Assembly: GCF_002159915.1 (NCBI RefSeq)
Contig: NZ_NFJP01000012.1
Span: 1 to 64,000 of the forward strand
DNA: 64,000 nt
Source: Gordonibacter sp. An230
GTDB taxonomy: Bacteria; Actinomycetota; Coriobacteriia; Coriobacteriales; Eggerthellaceae
Reading direction: 5' to 3'
The notes under the pieces were generated by a model. The model was not told the DNA's origin and did not search any database. It worked only from the letters and a program-made list of their open reading frames with translations. A program made the position numbers and the translations under genes. Positions 17,312 through 26,606 of the stretch are shown here, in pieces (positions within the stretch are counted from its first letter, which is position 1; each line of letters begins with the position of its first letter).

Positions 17312-18790
17312 CTAAGCCCAATCGGGCAAGTACTCCCTGTATCGGGGGGAGGTGTCGGGATTGACCGGTTTGATGAGGTGCGCTTCGATTGCTTCTTTGA
17401 TGAGGCGGGATATCTGGGCTGCGTTGGAGCTTTTCACATCGAAGCGCTCGCGAAGGCTTTGGTTCGTGACGTGCGACCCTTGCGCATAGCAGATGCAAGC
17501 GTGCCAATAGCATGCGTCGAGTCGTTCTTGGGGGGTGAGGTGCTTGAACGGCGTGGTCTGGCGCAGTGTCACCCGCATGCTTCGCTCCTGCTGGATCTCT
17601 ATGGCGGGCGCGGGCATGTGAAAATGCTCGCATGCGGCTATGATCTTGTCCCAGCCGCTGCCGGCCTCTTCGCAAAAACCAAGGCGTCGAAGGAGGGAGG
17701 CCGTCCTTTCGTTTCGCGAGCGCGGTGGATCGTTGACGATGCGGTCCACGTCGACAAGCGGGCTGCCGGGGTTGGTGATCTCGATGCGGTTGTCGAACAG
17801 CTCGACGATCGGCCCGGTTCCGGTCATGTTGAAGTCCTGGTGCGTGAGCGCGTTTGCCACGAGCTCGCGGATGGCGATGCTTGGATACGCCCCTCTGGTC
17901 ACCCTCGTTGCGCCTTGGATCACATCGCGCGACGGGATGATCGCGTCGATGTAATCGATTGCCGAGTCCAGGGTGAGGGCGTATCCTTGCGAGAACTCTC
18001 GCTCGCGCAGGGCTCCGATGCGTCCGTTTCCATCGTATTGGAGCACGCGCAGTTTCTTGCGACGGACGGTGGGAATCTTCGAGAGGTCGCGGGCGAACAG
18101 GAGGGCTCCAAGGTTCGTGATGGAGATCAGCCCGTTGTCTTGGGCTGCGGCCATGCCCTCTTCAAGGAAGAAATGGGCTACGGTCTCAGGCGATTGGGGC
18201 CGGGGCGCGTCGAGCAGGTCGAAGTAGGCATTGCAGTCGAGGATGTCTGCAAGCTCGGTGGGCGCCACATCTTCAAGGGCCACTTGGTCTTCGAAAACTT
18301 CCTTTTGGATTTTCTTCCAGAGCTCCGTTTCCCGGCTTGAGCCAGTCTCGAGTTTTTGGGTGCTGCTTCCTGTGCGGATGTAAACGATATTGTCGTACTT
18401 GACGGGCTGGTTGAAAGCTGGCCATATCTTGAGGACGACAAGAGGTAAGCCGTTGCGAACGATTTCGTGAAATTCGAAATAGCAGTTGCTGCTTACATGC
18501 TGTCGAAGCCACAATTCGAGTTCTTGATTGCCTTTCTTTTTCGTTTTGGGATTGAAGTTCGTGCCGACTATCTTGTGAGAGGAGTCTTCGATTCCCCATA
18601 TCTTGTAAGCGGCAGGCGCATCGTGAAACGCTGCGGAGTTGGCGAGTGCGCAGATGTCCTTCGCCTCTTCTTCTGCTTGGGAGAAGTTGTGCTTGAATTC
18701 GACGTATTCGGTTTCGGCGGGAAGGGAAACAAGGTTGTCTATCAGCAGATCGAGGTTTTGCACGACCTTCTCCTTCGCTTTGTCCTGCAT
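17312..18790 (-). CDS. AlbA_2 (Schlafen-like) DNA-binding domain protein with HATPase_c_4 domain
   Basis: This 492-aa protein has an N-terminal AlbA_2 domain (about 25-150; EYVEFKHNF, KIWGIEDSSHKIVGT, VYIRTGSSTQ) and a C-terminal HATPase_c_4 part (RELVANALTHQDF, NRIEITNPGSP, NERTASLLRRLGFCEEAGSGWDKI). A C-terminal winged-helix-like segment follows. Such proteins are annotated as transcriptional regulators or ATP-binding proteins; exact roles are mostly unknown and some sit in defence islands. I prefer the ATG at 18790; a TTG nine codons earlier is possible. TACAAT ends only 9 bp before this ATG and no ribosome-binding site is visible, so the mRNA may be nearly leaderless. The gene fits exactly between two 210-bp direct repeats. 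Confidence 0.85.
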   Translation of the reverse strand: MQDKAKEKVVQNLDLLIDNLVSLPAETEYVEFKHNFSQAEEEAKDICALANSAAFHDAPAAYKIWGIEDSSHKIVGTNFNPKTKKKGNQELELWLRQHVSSNCYFEFHEIVRNGLPLVVLKIWPAFNQPVKYDNIVYIRTGSSTQKLETGSSRETELWKKIQKEVFEDQVALEDVAPTELADILDCNAYFDLLDAPRPQSPETVAHFFLEEGMAAAQDNGLISITNLGALLFARDLSKIPTVRRKKLRVLQYDGNGRIGALREREFSQGYALTLDSAIDYIDAIIPSRDVIQGATRVTRGAYPSIAIRELVANALTHQDFNMTGTGPIVELFDNRIEITNPGSPLVDVDRIVNDPPRSRNERTASLLRRLGFCEEAGSGWDKIIAACEHFHMPAPAIEIQQERSMRVTLRQTTPFKHLTPQERLDACYWHACICYAQGSHVTNQSLRERFDVKSSNAAQISRLIKEAIEAHLIKPVNPDTSPRYREYLPDWA

Positions 18791-18799
18791 CAGAGCGGC

Positions 18800-18828
18800 A
18801 TTGTAGCGAAAAAGCAAGTGAAAAGCAA
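18800..18828 (-). promoter_or_regulatory. promoter of the AlbA_2 gene inside the repeat edge
   Basis: On the minus strand TTGCTT (18823-18828) and TACAAT (18800-18805) are 17 bp apart. The -35 box lies within the right repeat copy. Transcription would begin close to the ATG at 18790. Confidence 0.5.
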
Positions 18829-19030
18829 ATAACAGTCAAATGAAAATCAAGTGAAAGGGCGTGGGCGGTTGCCGTTGTTTTCCCAGTTCATCTGGGTGTC
18901 GGATGCGCAGCCTTCCCAAGGAGCCCCCGAAAAGGCGCCCGCAGAGGCCCCGAAAAGCAAATAGCAGTCAAATGAAACGCGCGAGCCTTCCACCATCCCG
19001 CTGCGTTGACAATGGGATGGCGGCGAGGGC
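18821..19030. repeat. 210-bp direct repeat, right copy
   Basis: This copy aligns end to end with 17085-17295 in the same orientation, with scattered substitutions only. Both copies of the AAGCAAATARCRGTCAAATG motif and both hairpins are retained. It lies directly upstream of the AlbA_2 gene. Confidence 0.8.
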
Positions 19031-19508
19031 TTGATTGGCGGATGGCGCATCGGCGACGTGATCGGAGCGCTCAATGTGGGCTGCGGTCGCTACTGCATTC
19101 GCGCCGTTCGAATCGTCGGTTGTGCTGCGGGCATAGCGTCGATATCGCGGCGCGCCTTGTTTTTGCCAGGGCGAACACCGTGCTTGTTGAGGCGCTCGCC
19201 GTGGTTCCTGCCGCATTTCCATTCTTGTCGCCAAAGGGGGGTCCAGGAGGGTTTTATCTGGGGTGATGCGCAACATACTCCAAGATGGGTGACGGTTTTC
19301 CTGCCGAAAACGGGGGTTTCCGCACTATTGGGGGATGGATGAAAAGCCTGCGGGGCTTAGCATCGGGGGCGTTGCCGCCCTTGCCGGAGCGAGCGTCGTC
19401 TTCTGCTCCCTCCCTCCTTGAAGGCTTTTCCTCTCCAGGAGTTCGCTTCGGCAGGGGCGGCAATGGGAAGACGGCTGGCCGTGAGGCCTCGAAAGGAAGG
19501 GGACGAAT
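19031..19508. other. 478-bp gap before flavin reductase copy 2
   Basis: I see no gene here. The short open frames carry no recognisable domain. The part next to the repeat may be the remnant of whatever lay there before the repeat arose. The end of the gap must hold the promoter of the flavin reductase gene; no consensus promoter is evident. Confidence 0.35.
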
Positions 19509-21437
19509 ATGGGATCCTTTGAGATGAATCGACGCGCGTTTCTTGGGCTTGGGGCCACGGCGGCGGTGGCCGCGGGCATGGGGCTGGCAGGCTGCTCGCC
19601 CAGAGCCGCGAGCGAAGAGGCGGCGTCGGGCGCTGCGGTCGAAGCGGTCGAGCTTCCCGTGGGCGCGCCGAAGGGGACGCCTACAACAGCCGCCTGGTGC
19701 GCTGTGCCTGAAGCCATAGCCGATATCTCCGAGGAGAAGTCGTTCGATGTGGTGGTGGTCGGTGCCGGCATCGCGGGTTTGTCCGCTGCGGCGACGGCTG
19801 CTGAGCTGGGCGCATCGGTGGCCGTGATCGAAACGCTCAGCACGTACCAGACGCGCGGCCAGGATATCGGCACGGTCAACTCGTCGTTCCAGAAAGCGAA
19901 CGGCTTGGAGGCCAGCGAAGAGGATATCAACCAGATGTGCCTTGCATTGCAGCGCTACGCAGGCAACCGCACCGATCAGCGAATCTACCGCGTGTGGGGT
20001 CAGCGCTCCGGTGCCGATTTCGACTGGTGGTACAACACCATGCTCGAGCCGAAGGGCTACGGCATCGAAATCCCGCGCTGGCCGATGGAAGTGGAGTACG
20101 ATCCGGTGGACGGCGAGTGGTTCCCGCAGTTCTGCAACCAACAGGAGTTCACCGCGCCCGAAGGCGAAGAGGCGGGGATGAACGGCGGCTTCCCCGGCGC
20201 TATCGGCGAGCTTGAAGCGTATGCGAAAGATCATGGAGCGGAGTTCTTCTACGAGCATCGCGGTCGGCAGCTTGTGCGCGGTGGGCAACCGAACGGAACC
20301 GAAGGGCGCGTGACGGGCGTGATCGCAGAGACGTCGGATGGGTCGCATATCCAATTCAACGCGACGAAGGGCGTGATTTTGGCCACGGGCGATTACGGCC
20401 ACAACGTTGATATGATGCAGGCATGGTGCCCGTCGCAGTTGGAGCTGTCGCAAGAGAACAACGTCTATCCGAGCACGGGCAACGTGGGCGATGGCCATCT
20501 CATGGGCTTGTGGGTGGGCGGTATGATGCAGGCCATTCCGCACGCCTACATGGCGCACGGCACTCCTGGCATGCTTGGCTCCGATCCGTTCCTCATCGTC
20601 GACATGAACGGTCGGCGCTTCACGAACGAGGACATTCCCGGCCAGTCGTTTTCCGATTTGGCCGAGGAGCAGCCTGGCGTTGTGTTTTGGCAGATAGCCG
20701 ATGCGAAGTACCCTGAGCAGATGAAATGGTCCTCGCCGACGCATGGCGCGCAAATGAGCTTCACCGGCGACATCGATGCTTGGAATGCCGCTATGGAGAC
20801 GGGCGATAAGGACGCTATCGAATCCATGCTGACCGAGCAAGGGGTGAACCTCCAGCACGCTTGGACGGTCGAGGAGTTGGCCGAGGGCATCCACGTGGAC
20901 GCGGCCACGCTGCAGGAGACGCTTGACCGCTACAACGGATTCTGCCACGACGGCTACGATGCCGATTTCGGCAAGCAGGCCAAACGTCTGTGGCCGGTGG
21001 AGAACCCGCCGTACTTCTACAGCACGAGCGGTCAATGGGCGTTCATGCTCACGATGGGCGGCCTCAAGGGCACCGAGAAGGCCGAGGCCATCGACCAATG
21101 GGGAAACCCCATTCCCGGTTTGTGGATGGCGGGCAACGTGCAGGGCATGCGTTTCGCCATCGACTACCCCACCATCGTGTGCGGCCTTTCGCATTCGCTG
21201 TGCCTGACGTTTGGACGCGTGGCGGCCGAGCAAGCGGTTGCGGCCGATCCGGACGTTACGGAGCACGAATCGGTGTACCGGGAGTGGAAGGAAGCGAACC
21301 CGGATGCCGACGCCGCTGGTGGTGCGGCGGGTGCAGGTGGAGCGCCGGCGGGTGGCGGCGCTCCTGCAGGAGGGGAAGCTGCAGGTGGCACCCCGGCAGA
21401 TGGTGAGGCTCCCGTTGCGGGCGGCTCGACGGAATAG
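19509..21437 (+). CDS. Tat-exported FAD-dependent reductase, copy 2, with Gly/Ala/Pro-rich tail
   Basis: This 642-aa protein has a twin-arginine signal (NRRAFLGLG, R8-R9) and lipobox LAGC (C29). The FAD motif VVVVGAGIAG lies near 80, and NGRRFTNED near 375 marks the fumarate-reductase-like capping region; IPGQSFSDL follows where fumarate reductases carry a catalytic arginine. The last 45 or so residues are low-complexity Gly/Ala/Pro/Glu, unlike the other copies, and may be a wall-spanning linker or surface tail. AGGAAGGGG precedes the ATG at 19509. The LuxR-type gene 190 bp downstream on the same strand is the likely partner regulator. The acceptor is unknown. Confidence 0.86.
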   Translation: MGSFEMNRRAFLGLGATAAVAAGMGLAGCSPRAASEEAASGAAVEAVELPVGAPKGTPTTAAWCAVPEAIADISEEKSFDVVVVGAGIAGLSAAATAAELGASVAVIETLSTYQTRGQDIGTVNSSFQKANGLEASEEDINQMCLALQRYAGNRTDQRIYRVWGQRSGADFDWWYNTMLEPKGYGIEIPRWPMEVEYDPVDGEWFPQFCNQQEFTAPEGEEAGMNGGFPGAIGELEAYAKDHGAEFFYEHRGRQLVRGGQPNGTEGRVTGVIAETSDGSHIQFNATKGVILATGDYGHNVDMMQAWCPSQLELSQENNVYPSTGNVGDGHLMGLWVGGMMQAIPHAYMAHGTPGMLGSDPFLIVDMNGRRFTNEDIPGQSFSDLAEEQPGVVFWQIADAKYPEQMKWSSPTHGAQMSFTGDIDAWNAAMETGDKDAIESMLTEQGVNLQHAWTVEELAEGIHVDAATLQETLDRYNGFCHDGYDADFGKQAKRLWPVENPPYFYSTSGQWAFMLTMGGLKGTEKAEAIDQWGNPIPGLWMAGNVQGMRFAIDYPTIVCGLSHSLCLTFGRVAAEQAVAADPDVTEHESVYREWKEANPDADAAGGAAGAGGAPAGGGAPAGGEAAGGTPADGEAPVAGGSTE

Positions 21438-21627
21438 AAACTTCGGCGTTATTTGCCTGATGGGACGCAGGGCCTGGCCGCATGGCTGGGCCCTGCGCTG
21501 CGATGGGGGAGGGATGGGCATGTGGGTTGTCACGCGCATGATGCTCTTCTGCTATACTCTCGGCCAAGAAGGCCGAAAGAGGTTCGGGCGGGTTTACGCC
21601 CGATCGGGCTTTATGCGGAGGGGCTTG

Positions 21628-23109
21628 ATGGACGCGGTGAAGATGATAGGGGATCAGCGGTTTCTGCGTGCGGCGGCGGGGTTGGCTGCGTGCCTTGTGT
21701 TGTTCGGCGAGGGGTCAAGCATCAGCAGTCGGGCGGGCATTGAGACATTCGCAGTGATGACCGGAACGAATCCGCTTTCCGGCGGCATCACCATCATGGC
21801 GGCTTTCTTTGCGGTGGCTGTGTTCTCCCAAGCGGCGGGGAGGCTGCTGGCCACGAAGTCGTTCCTCGTAGGGGACGGTGTTGCGAATGCAGCGGGGGCG
21901 GTTCTGGTGCTTTCGGGGGCGATCGGGATTCCCGGTTCGGAGGTGCTTGCTCCTGCGGGCGGTCTGGCAATCGGGTTCAGCTCGACGCTTTTGCTCGTGC
22001 GTTGGGCCGATGTGCTCGTGCCGCGAGGCGCACGGGAGTCCTCTTTGTGCTTGGCATGCGCCATGCTCATGGTGGTGGCGTACGACGTGCTGGCAAAGGC
22101 GCTTGTTGACATCGCGTTCGCGGTGTCGGTGGTGGTGCTGTGCGCGTTTTCTCCCTGGCTGCTGGCACTGGCGGCGAGCGAGGGGCGCGGCGAGGAGGAG
22201 GCGCGCGCGATCGCGGAGTATCGCGGCGTCGTGCCCGTGTGGTTGTCGTTCGCGACGGTGGCGCTGTACGCCGTGGCTATGGGCGGCGTTCAAGTGGGCG
22301 GCGCGGGGCAGAACACGCTGTTCGAGGGCATCGCCGAGCTGTTGGCGTCTGCGGGCATCGCCATCGATGCGGGTATCGTGATAGCGGCGGTCGCTATCCT
22401 GCTTGGCGCGCGGTTCTTGCACGGGAATAATATGAGTTTCTTTCGCTTGACCATCCTTGCCTTGCTCTCCGTCGCGCTGTATCTGTCGGCGGCGCTTGCG
22501 GCGAATTGGGGTGTGGTCAACCTTGTCATCATGACCGTTGCCCGCATGCTTATTTTCGCTTACGTCTGGGCTTTGTTCTCGACGCCGGCGCGAACGATGT
22601 CGCCGATGCGGCTGTTCTCGGTCGGCTGGCTGCTGTTTTTGGTGCCTAATATGCTCATCACGCGCTTGGGGCTTGTCGTATCCGGTGGACAAGGCTCTTC
22701 GGCGGCTTTCGAGCTGGCGCTTGCGGTGGCGTTGCTGCTGTTGTTCGTGTTTGAGTTCACGCCGTTGCTCACTAGCCGTTACGCCAATGAGGATGGCGCG
22801 GAGAGTCCGGGTGCGGCCGCCGAGCCGAAAGACGCGTTCGCTGCGCGTATTGCGGCGCTCGTCGATCATGGAAGGCTTACGCCGCGCGAGCAGGATGTTC
22901 TTGTGGCTTTGGCGCGCGGTCGATCAGCCCAGTACATAGCCGACACGTTCGTGGTGAGCAAAGAGACGGCGCGCACCCATATCCGTCATATTTATCAAAA
23001 GCTCGCCGTCCATTCCCGTGAGGAGCTCATGGATTTGGTCGAAGAGGGGATGCCGCGCCCCGATCAGCGCACGGCGGTCAACTCTCCGGTGTCGGAATCC
23101 ATCACGTAG
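21628..23109 (+). CDS. membrane-anchored LuxR-family regulator, copy 2
   Basis: This 493-aa protein has about twelve membrane segments (residues 12-390) and a C-terminal LuxR helix-turn-helix (about 420-480; LTPREQDVLVALARGRSAQYIAD, KETARTHIRHIYQKLAVHS). The ATG at 21628 follows GGAGGGG; frames open further upstream run back into the reductase gene. It lies downstream of the flavin reductase on the same strand, unlike the divergent pair at 9.7-13 kb. Its last 46 bp overlap the 3' end of the convergent carbonic anhydrase gene. Confidence 0.85.
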   Translation: MDAVKMIGDQRFLRAAAGLAACLVLFGEGSSISSRAGIETFAVMTGTNPLSGGITIMAAFFAVAVFSQAAGRLLATKSFLVGDGVANAAGAVLVLSGAIGIPGSEVLAPAGGLAIGFSSTLLLVRWADVLVPRGARESSLCLACAMLMVVAYDVLAKALVDIAFAVSVVVLCAFSPWLLALAASEGRGEEEARAIAEYRGVVPVWLSFATVALYAVAMGGVQVGGAGQNTLFEGIAELLASAGIAIDAGIVIAAVAILLGARFLHGNNMSFFRLTILALLSVALYLSAALAANWGVVNLVIMTVARMLIFAYVWALFSTPARTMSPMRLFSVGWLLFLVPNMLITRLGLVVSGGQGSSAAFELALAVALLLLFVFEFTPLLTSRYANEDGAESPGAAAEPKDAFAARIAALVDHGRLTPREQDVLVALARGRSAQYIADTFVVSKETARTHIRHIYQKLAVHSREELMDLVEEGMPRPDQRTAVNSPVSESIT

Positions 23110-23657
23110 CCGCCGACGCGCACGTGCGGGGGCATGACGGGATGGTTGCGCACCATGTCGACGCTTCTGCGCACGGCCTCTTCGGTGTCGCCGAACCCGG
23201 CGAGCCAGCGGTCGAAGTCGATGCCGCAGTGGCGCGCGAACTCGATGCGCTCCTGCGACACGCCAAGACGCTCCATGTCGGTCACCATCGCCGCTCCGCT
23301 CATGTGCTGTGCGCCGCAGTTCGTGTGGGCAACGATCATGATGTCCTCCACGCCCAGCTCGCATATGGCGATCAAAAGCGAGCGCATCACGCTGCCGAAC
23401 GGGTGTGCCACTTCGGCACCGGCCACTTTGATGATCTTCGCATCGCCGTTCTTCAGCCCGAGCGCCGCGGAGAGGAGTTCGGTGAGCCGGGTGTCCATGC
23501 ACGACACGATGGCCAGTTTCTTGTCGGGATACTTGTCGGTTGCATAGCGCTCGTAGGCACGGCGCTCCACGAACGCGCGGTTGTGCGCGAGGATGCCGTC
23601 GATGGTGGGCGAGGCGCTTGCTTCGTCGATGGCGCCGCTGTTCGGATTCTGATCCAT
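23064..23657 (-). CDS. beta-class carbonic anhydrase
   Basis: This 197-aa enzyme interconverts CO2 and bicarbonate. The zinc ligands are C53 (CMDTR, with the D55-R57 dyad), H111 and C114 (HTNCG). KIIKVAGAEV and the spacing match the short clade of prokaryotic beta carbonic anhydrases. The ATG at 23657 follows AAGAAGG; an upstream in-frame ATG has no good site. The 3' end overlaps the convergent LuxR gene by 46 bp, so antisense interference is possible. Confidence 0.9.
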   Translation of the reverse strand: MDQNPNSGAIDEASASPTIDGILAHNRAFVERRAYERYATDKYPDKKLAIVSCMDTRLTELLSAALGLKNGDAKIIKVAGAEVAHPFGSVMRSLLIAICELGVEDIMIVAHTNCGAQHMSGAAMVTDMERLGVSQERIEFARHCGIDFDRWLAGFGDTEEAVRRSVDMVRNHPVMPPHVRVGGYVMDSDTGELTAVR

Positions 23658-23804
23658 GGGGTACCTTCTTTCGCGTGAGGCATCATGATAGCGCACTTTG
23701 TTCGCGCCCGTTCATATGGTGCGCGGGGTACTTGCGTTTGCGCGATGATCGGAGAGGGGCGAGAGCTCTTCTGCGAGGCGGGAGTATGCTTTGCGCGCAG
23801 TTGA

Positions 23805-24374
23805 TCAAGGTTGGGATGCATGAGAGGTCGGGGGCTCCAAGAGAGAGACGAGGAATTCCGGGGCGAATGATCGGAACAGGCTCGCCATTTGCTGCGGAGG
23901 CTCCACCATGCCTCCTTGCACCCATGTGCGCGTCATGTACTGCGCGCCGGCTACGAAGAAGTCGATTTCCAAAAGCTCTTGCTCGGTGAAAGATCGACCG
24001 GCATTCGCTGTTGCGTTCTCAAGAATGTGCTCCTTCACTGCGCGGCCGCCATGCTCGCATACGGAGTTGTATCCGACGCACCTGAAAGCGTGCACGAAGA
24101 AATCCTTGTTCTCCACCAGCAGATTGAACTTTTTGAGGTGCGCTTCGAACAGCCCCTGATCGATGCCCATCCGGTAGAGCGACTTGTTCATGAGGTGATC
24201 CCAATACCAGGTGGGAACGTCGAAGATGTCTTGGAAATACAGGTAGAACGTAGCACGTGAAACACCCAACCGCTCGCAAAGATGCGACACCTTCACCTTC
24301 TCGAGCGGGCATTCGTGCATGACTTCGGATAGTGCGCCGACAAACCGCAAGCGCGTTTCGATCTGCTTGTGCAT
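23805..24374 (-). CDS. TetR-like regulator beside flavin reductase copy 3
   Basis: This 189-aa protein has an N-terminal TetR-type helix-turn-helix (about 5-55; LEKVKVSHLCERLGVSRATFYLYFQDIFD) and an effector domain that ends in a hydrophobic tail. It is divergent from the flavin reductase at 24637, with a 262-bp shared region holding a perfect palindrome (24511-24522). It therefore replaces the LuxR partner seen next to the other reductases. The ligand is unknown and may be the reductase substrate. Confidence 0.82.
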   Translation of the reverse strand: MHKQIETRLRFVGALSEVMHECPLEKVKVSHLCERLGVSRATFYLYFQDIFDVPTWYWDHLMNKSLYRMGIDQGLFEAHLKKFNLLVENKDFFVHAFRCVGYNSVCEHGGRAVKEHILENATANAGRSFTEQELLEIDFFVAGAQYMTRTWVQGGMVEPPQQMASLFRSFAPEFLVSLLEPPTSHASQP

Positions 24375-24510
24375 GAGAGCCCCTTCCCTCTGGCCACATT
24401 GTAGGGCATTGAGCGCATCGTGGGGAGGGGGATGCGCTCGGCTCTCATCCGTGTCGATCGTGTCGAGCCTGGTCGAACTCGGACGAGCAGGTTTGACAAA
24501 ATGCGGAGAG

Positions 24511-24522
24511 TGTCAATTGACA
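24511..24522. promoter_or_regulatory. candidate TetR operator
   Basis: TGTCAATTGACA is a perfect 12-bp palindrome midway between the divergent TetR and reductase genes. A further TTGACA lies 17 bp upstream (TTTGACAAAA near 24492), so the site may overlap promoter elements. Confidence 0.5.
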
Positions 24523-24636
24523 TCCTTGCTTTCTCGACAGAGCGGATCGAGTGTCGATTGCGCAGCGATGTGCGCCGATCGTAGACTCGCGGATGGGGCA
24601 ACATCGGTCCCGCAGTTTCGATCGAGGAGGTTTGAG

Positions 24637-26451
24637 ATGAAGGGAACGGATCGGATTTCGAGGCGCGGCTTTTTAACGGGTGCGGCGGCCACTGGCGCGC
24701 TTGCGGCTATGGGTGCGCTTGCAGGATGCAGCCCGAAAGCGGCAGACGAGATGGCGCAAGAGGGCGGTGCGGAATCGACATCGTCAAGCGAGGGGACGAA
24801 AACCCCGTCGGTATTCGATAAGCCAGAGTCGGTAGCGGATCAGGTGAAGGAGACGAAGGACTACGATGTCGTGGTGGTGGGCGGCGGCAACTCAGGCGTG
24901 GTAGGCGCGTTGGAGTTGGCGCAGCTTGGTGCCAAGGTTCTGCTGATCGAGCAGTCCACGGCATGTACGAAATACGCGGGCGACATTGACGCGCTCGACA
25001 GCCAGATCCAGAAAGATTTGGGTATCGAGATCGACAAAGAGTGGGTCATCAAGGATCTCGTGCGGTACGGCCAGGGCAAAGTTGACGAGAACCTCATTCG
25101 CCAGTGGGCGTACAACGCCGGTGCCTTCATCGATTGGTATCAGGCGAACATGCAGAAGAAGGGCCTCGACGTCATGGTGGACACCGTGTGCAAGAAGTTC
25201 GAGCCCGAAGGCATCTGGTATTCGCCCGCGTCGGTTCACACGGCCTACCAACCTCCGCTCAAGGAGACGGCGAACTCCATGGGGTCGGAGATCGCGATTC
25301 CCGCCATGCTCGAACTGTTCGAGGAGGCGGGCGGCGAAGTGATGTACGAGACGACCGCGGTCGAGCTCGTTCAGGATGATTCGGGCAAGGTGACGGGCGT
25401 GATTGCGGAGCGCGATGGCGAATACGTGCAATTCAACACCGCGAAAGCTGTCATGCTGGCAACAGGAGGTTTCGGCGGGAACAAGGATATGATGGACGAA
25501 CTGGGAGTCATGTCCCATAAATTCTGCTCGTGCCACATCGGCACAGAGAACGCCCACGGTGATGGGATCCGCATGGCGGTATGGGCGGGCGCCGACCTCG
25601 ATTATGCATGTGAGGGAACGTGCAACATCTTCGACAGAGGGTGCATCACGGGAAACGACGAGAACGGGGACATCGGCCTCCAAGGGCAGGGCGGGGCTGA
25701 CGCTCGGCTTTGGTGGCCGGGATCTCAGCCGTTTTTGCGTGTGAACGCGTTCGGCAAGCGCTTCTGCAACGAGGATGGGCCTTACGATATCGTGTTCAAC
25801 CAGGCGTGCATGCAGCCGGGTCACTACTGGTGGCAGGTGTTCGACGCAAGCAGCTGGGAAGACGTCGTGGCGTTCGGCACCACCATCTGCTCTCGCGTGG
25901 TGGCGGAGGAGGGCGCGAAGAACTGCCTTCTGCTCGGCCAGTACTACCCGTGCACGAGTGCCGAGGAGTGGCAGAGCGTGTTCATCGATCCGAACGTCGA
26001 AAGCGGCATTCTGCTCAAAGCCGACACGATTGAGGAGCTTGTGGATATGATGGGCCTTCCGAAAGAGCAGACGCTGGCGACCATCGAACGTTACAACGAG
26101 CTTGCGGCGAAAGGGGTCGACGAGGACTTCCACAAGGCGTCATTCCGTTTGACCGCCATCGACGAAGGACCGTTCTACGCTTGCAAGCTGGCCGGTTGGC
26201 TGCTGTCCACCATGAGCGGCGTGCGCGTCGACTACACTTACACGCCGTTGACTTCCGAGGGCGATCGCATCGAGGGCTTGAAATGCGTGGGGCTGGACCA
26301 CGGCGGTTTCTTCAATGGCATGTATGCGCAGTACTATGGCGGTTTGAACATGAGCCACAACGTGGTGTCGTCGTGGCTGGCGGCAATGGATATCATGGGG
26401 CAGGAATATCCGGTGCCCGTGACGAGCGCCGCCAACGCGTACAAAGCGTAG
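24637..26451 (+). CDS. Tat-exported FAD-dependent reductase, copy 3
   Basis: This 604-aa protein has a twin-arginine signal (SRRGFLTG, R9-R10), lipobox LAGC (C31) and the FAD motif VVVVGGGNSG near 75. NAFGKRFCNEDGPYD marks the capping domain, again with no obvious fumarate-type arginine after it. AGGAGG sits just before the ATG at 24637. The TetR gene is divergent. Past the TAG stop, the +1 frame reads SDWQKAPASGNAEAV and stays open to 26567 with Ala/Gly-rich content like a tail, so a one-base shift may have shortened the C-terminus. The acceptor is unknown. Confidence 0.86.
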   Translation: MKGTDRISRRGFLTGAAATGALAAMGALAGCSPKAADEMAQEGGAESTSSSEGTKTPSVFDKPESVADQVKETKDYDVVVVGGGNSGVVGALELAQLGAKVLLIEQSTACTKYAGDIDALDSQIQKDLGIEIDKEWVIKDLVRYGQGKVDENLIRQWAYNAGAFIDWYQANMQKKGLDVMVDTVCKKFEPEGIWYSPASVHTAYQPPLKETANSMGSEIAIPAMLELFEEAGGEVMYETTAVELVQDDSGKVTGVIAERDGEYVQFNTAKAVMLATGGFGGNKDMMDELGVMSHKFCSCHIGTENAHGDGIRMAVWAGADLDYACEGTCNIFDRGCITGNDENGDIGLQGQGGADARLWWPGSQPFLRVNAFGKRFCNEDGPYDIVFNQACMQPGHYWWQVFDASSWEDVVAFGTTICSRVVAEEGAKNCLLLGQYYPCTSAEEWQSVFIDPNVESGILLKADTIEELVDMMGLPKEQTLATIERYNELAAKGVDEDFHKASFRLTAIDEGPFYACKLAGWLLSTMSGVRVDYTYTPLTSEGDRIEGLKCVGLDHGGFFNGMYAQYYGGLNMSHNVVSSWLAAMDIMGQEYPVPVTSAANAYKA

Positions 26452-26606
26452 CGACTGGCAGAAGGCGCCGGCCTCGGGCAATGCCGAAGCCGTGGCCGAT
26501 GCGGTCGCCGACATGACAGGCAGTGCGGTCGGCGCGGGCGCGATCGCGCGATGCGTTGCCGCCTAACGCCTTGCGTTCCGCACATCCTGATTGTCCGCGA
26601 ATAAAG

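Noticed and set aside
17312-18790. AlbA_2 protein as a proven phage defence gene
   Set aside because: No partner gene or other defence marker is adjacent. The domain pair is also common in ordinary regulators.
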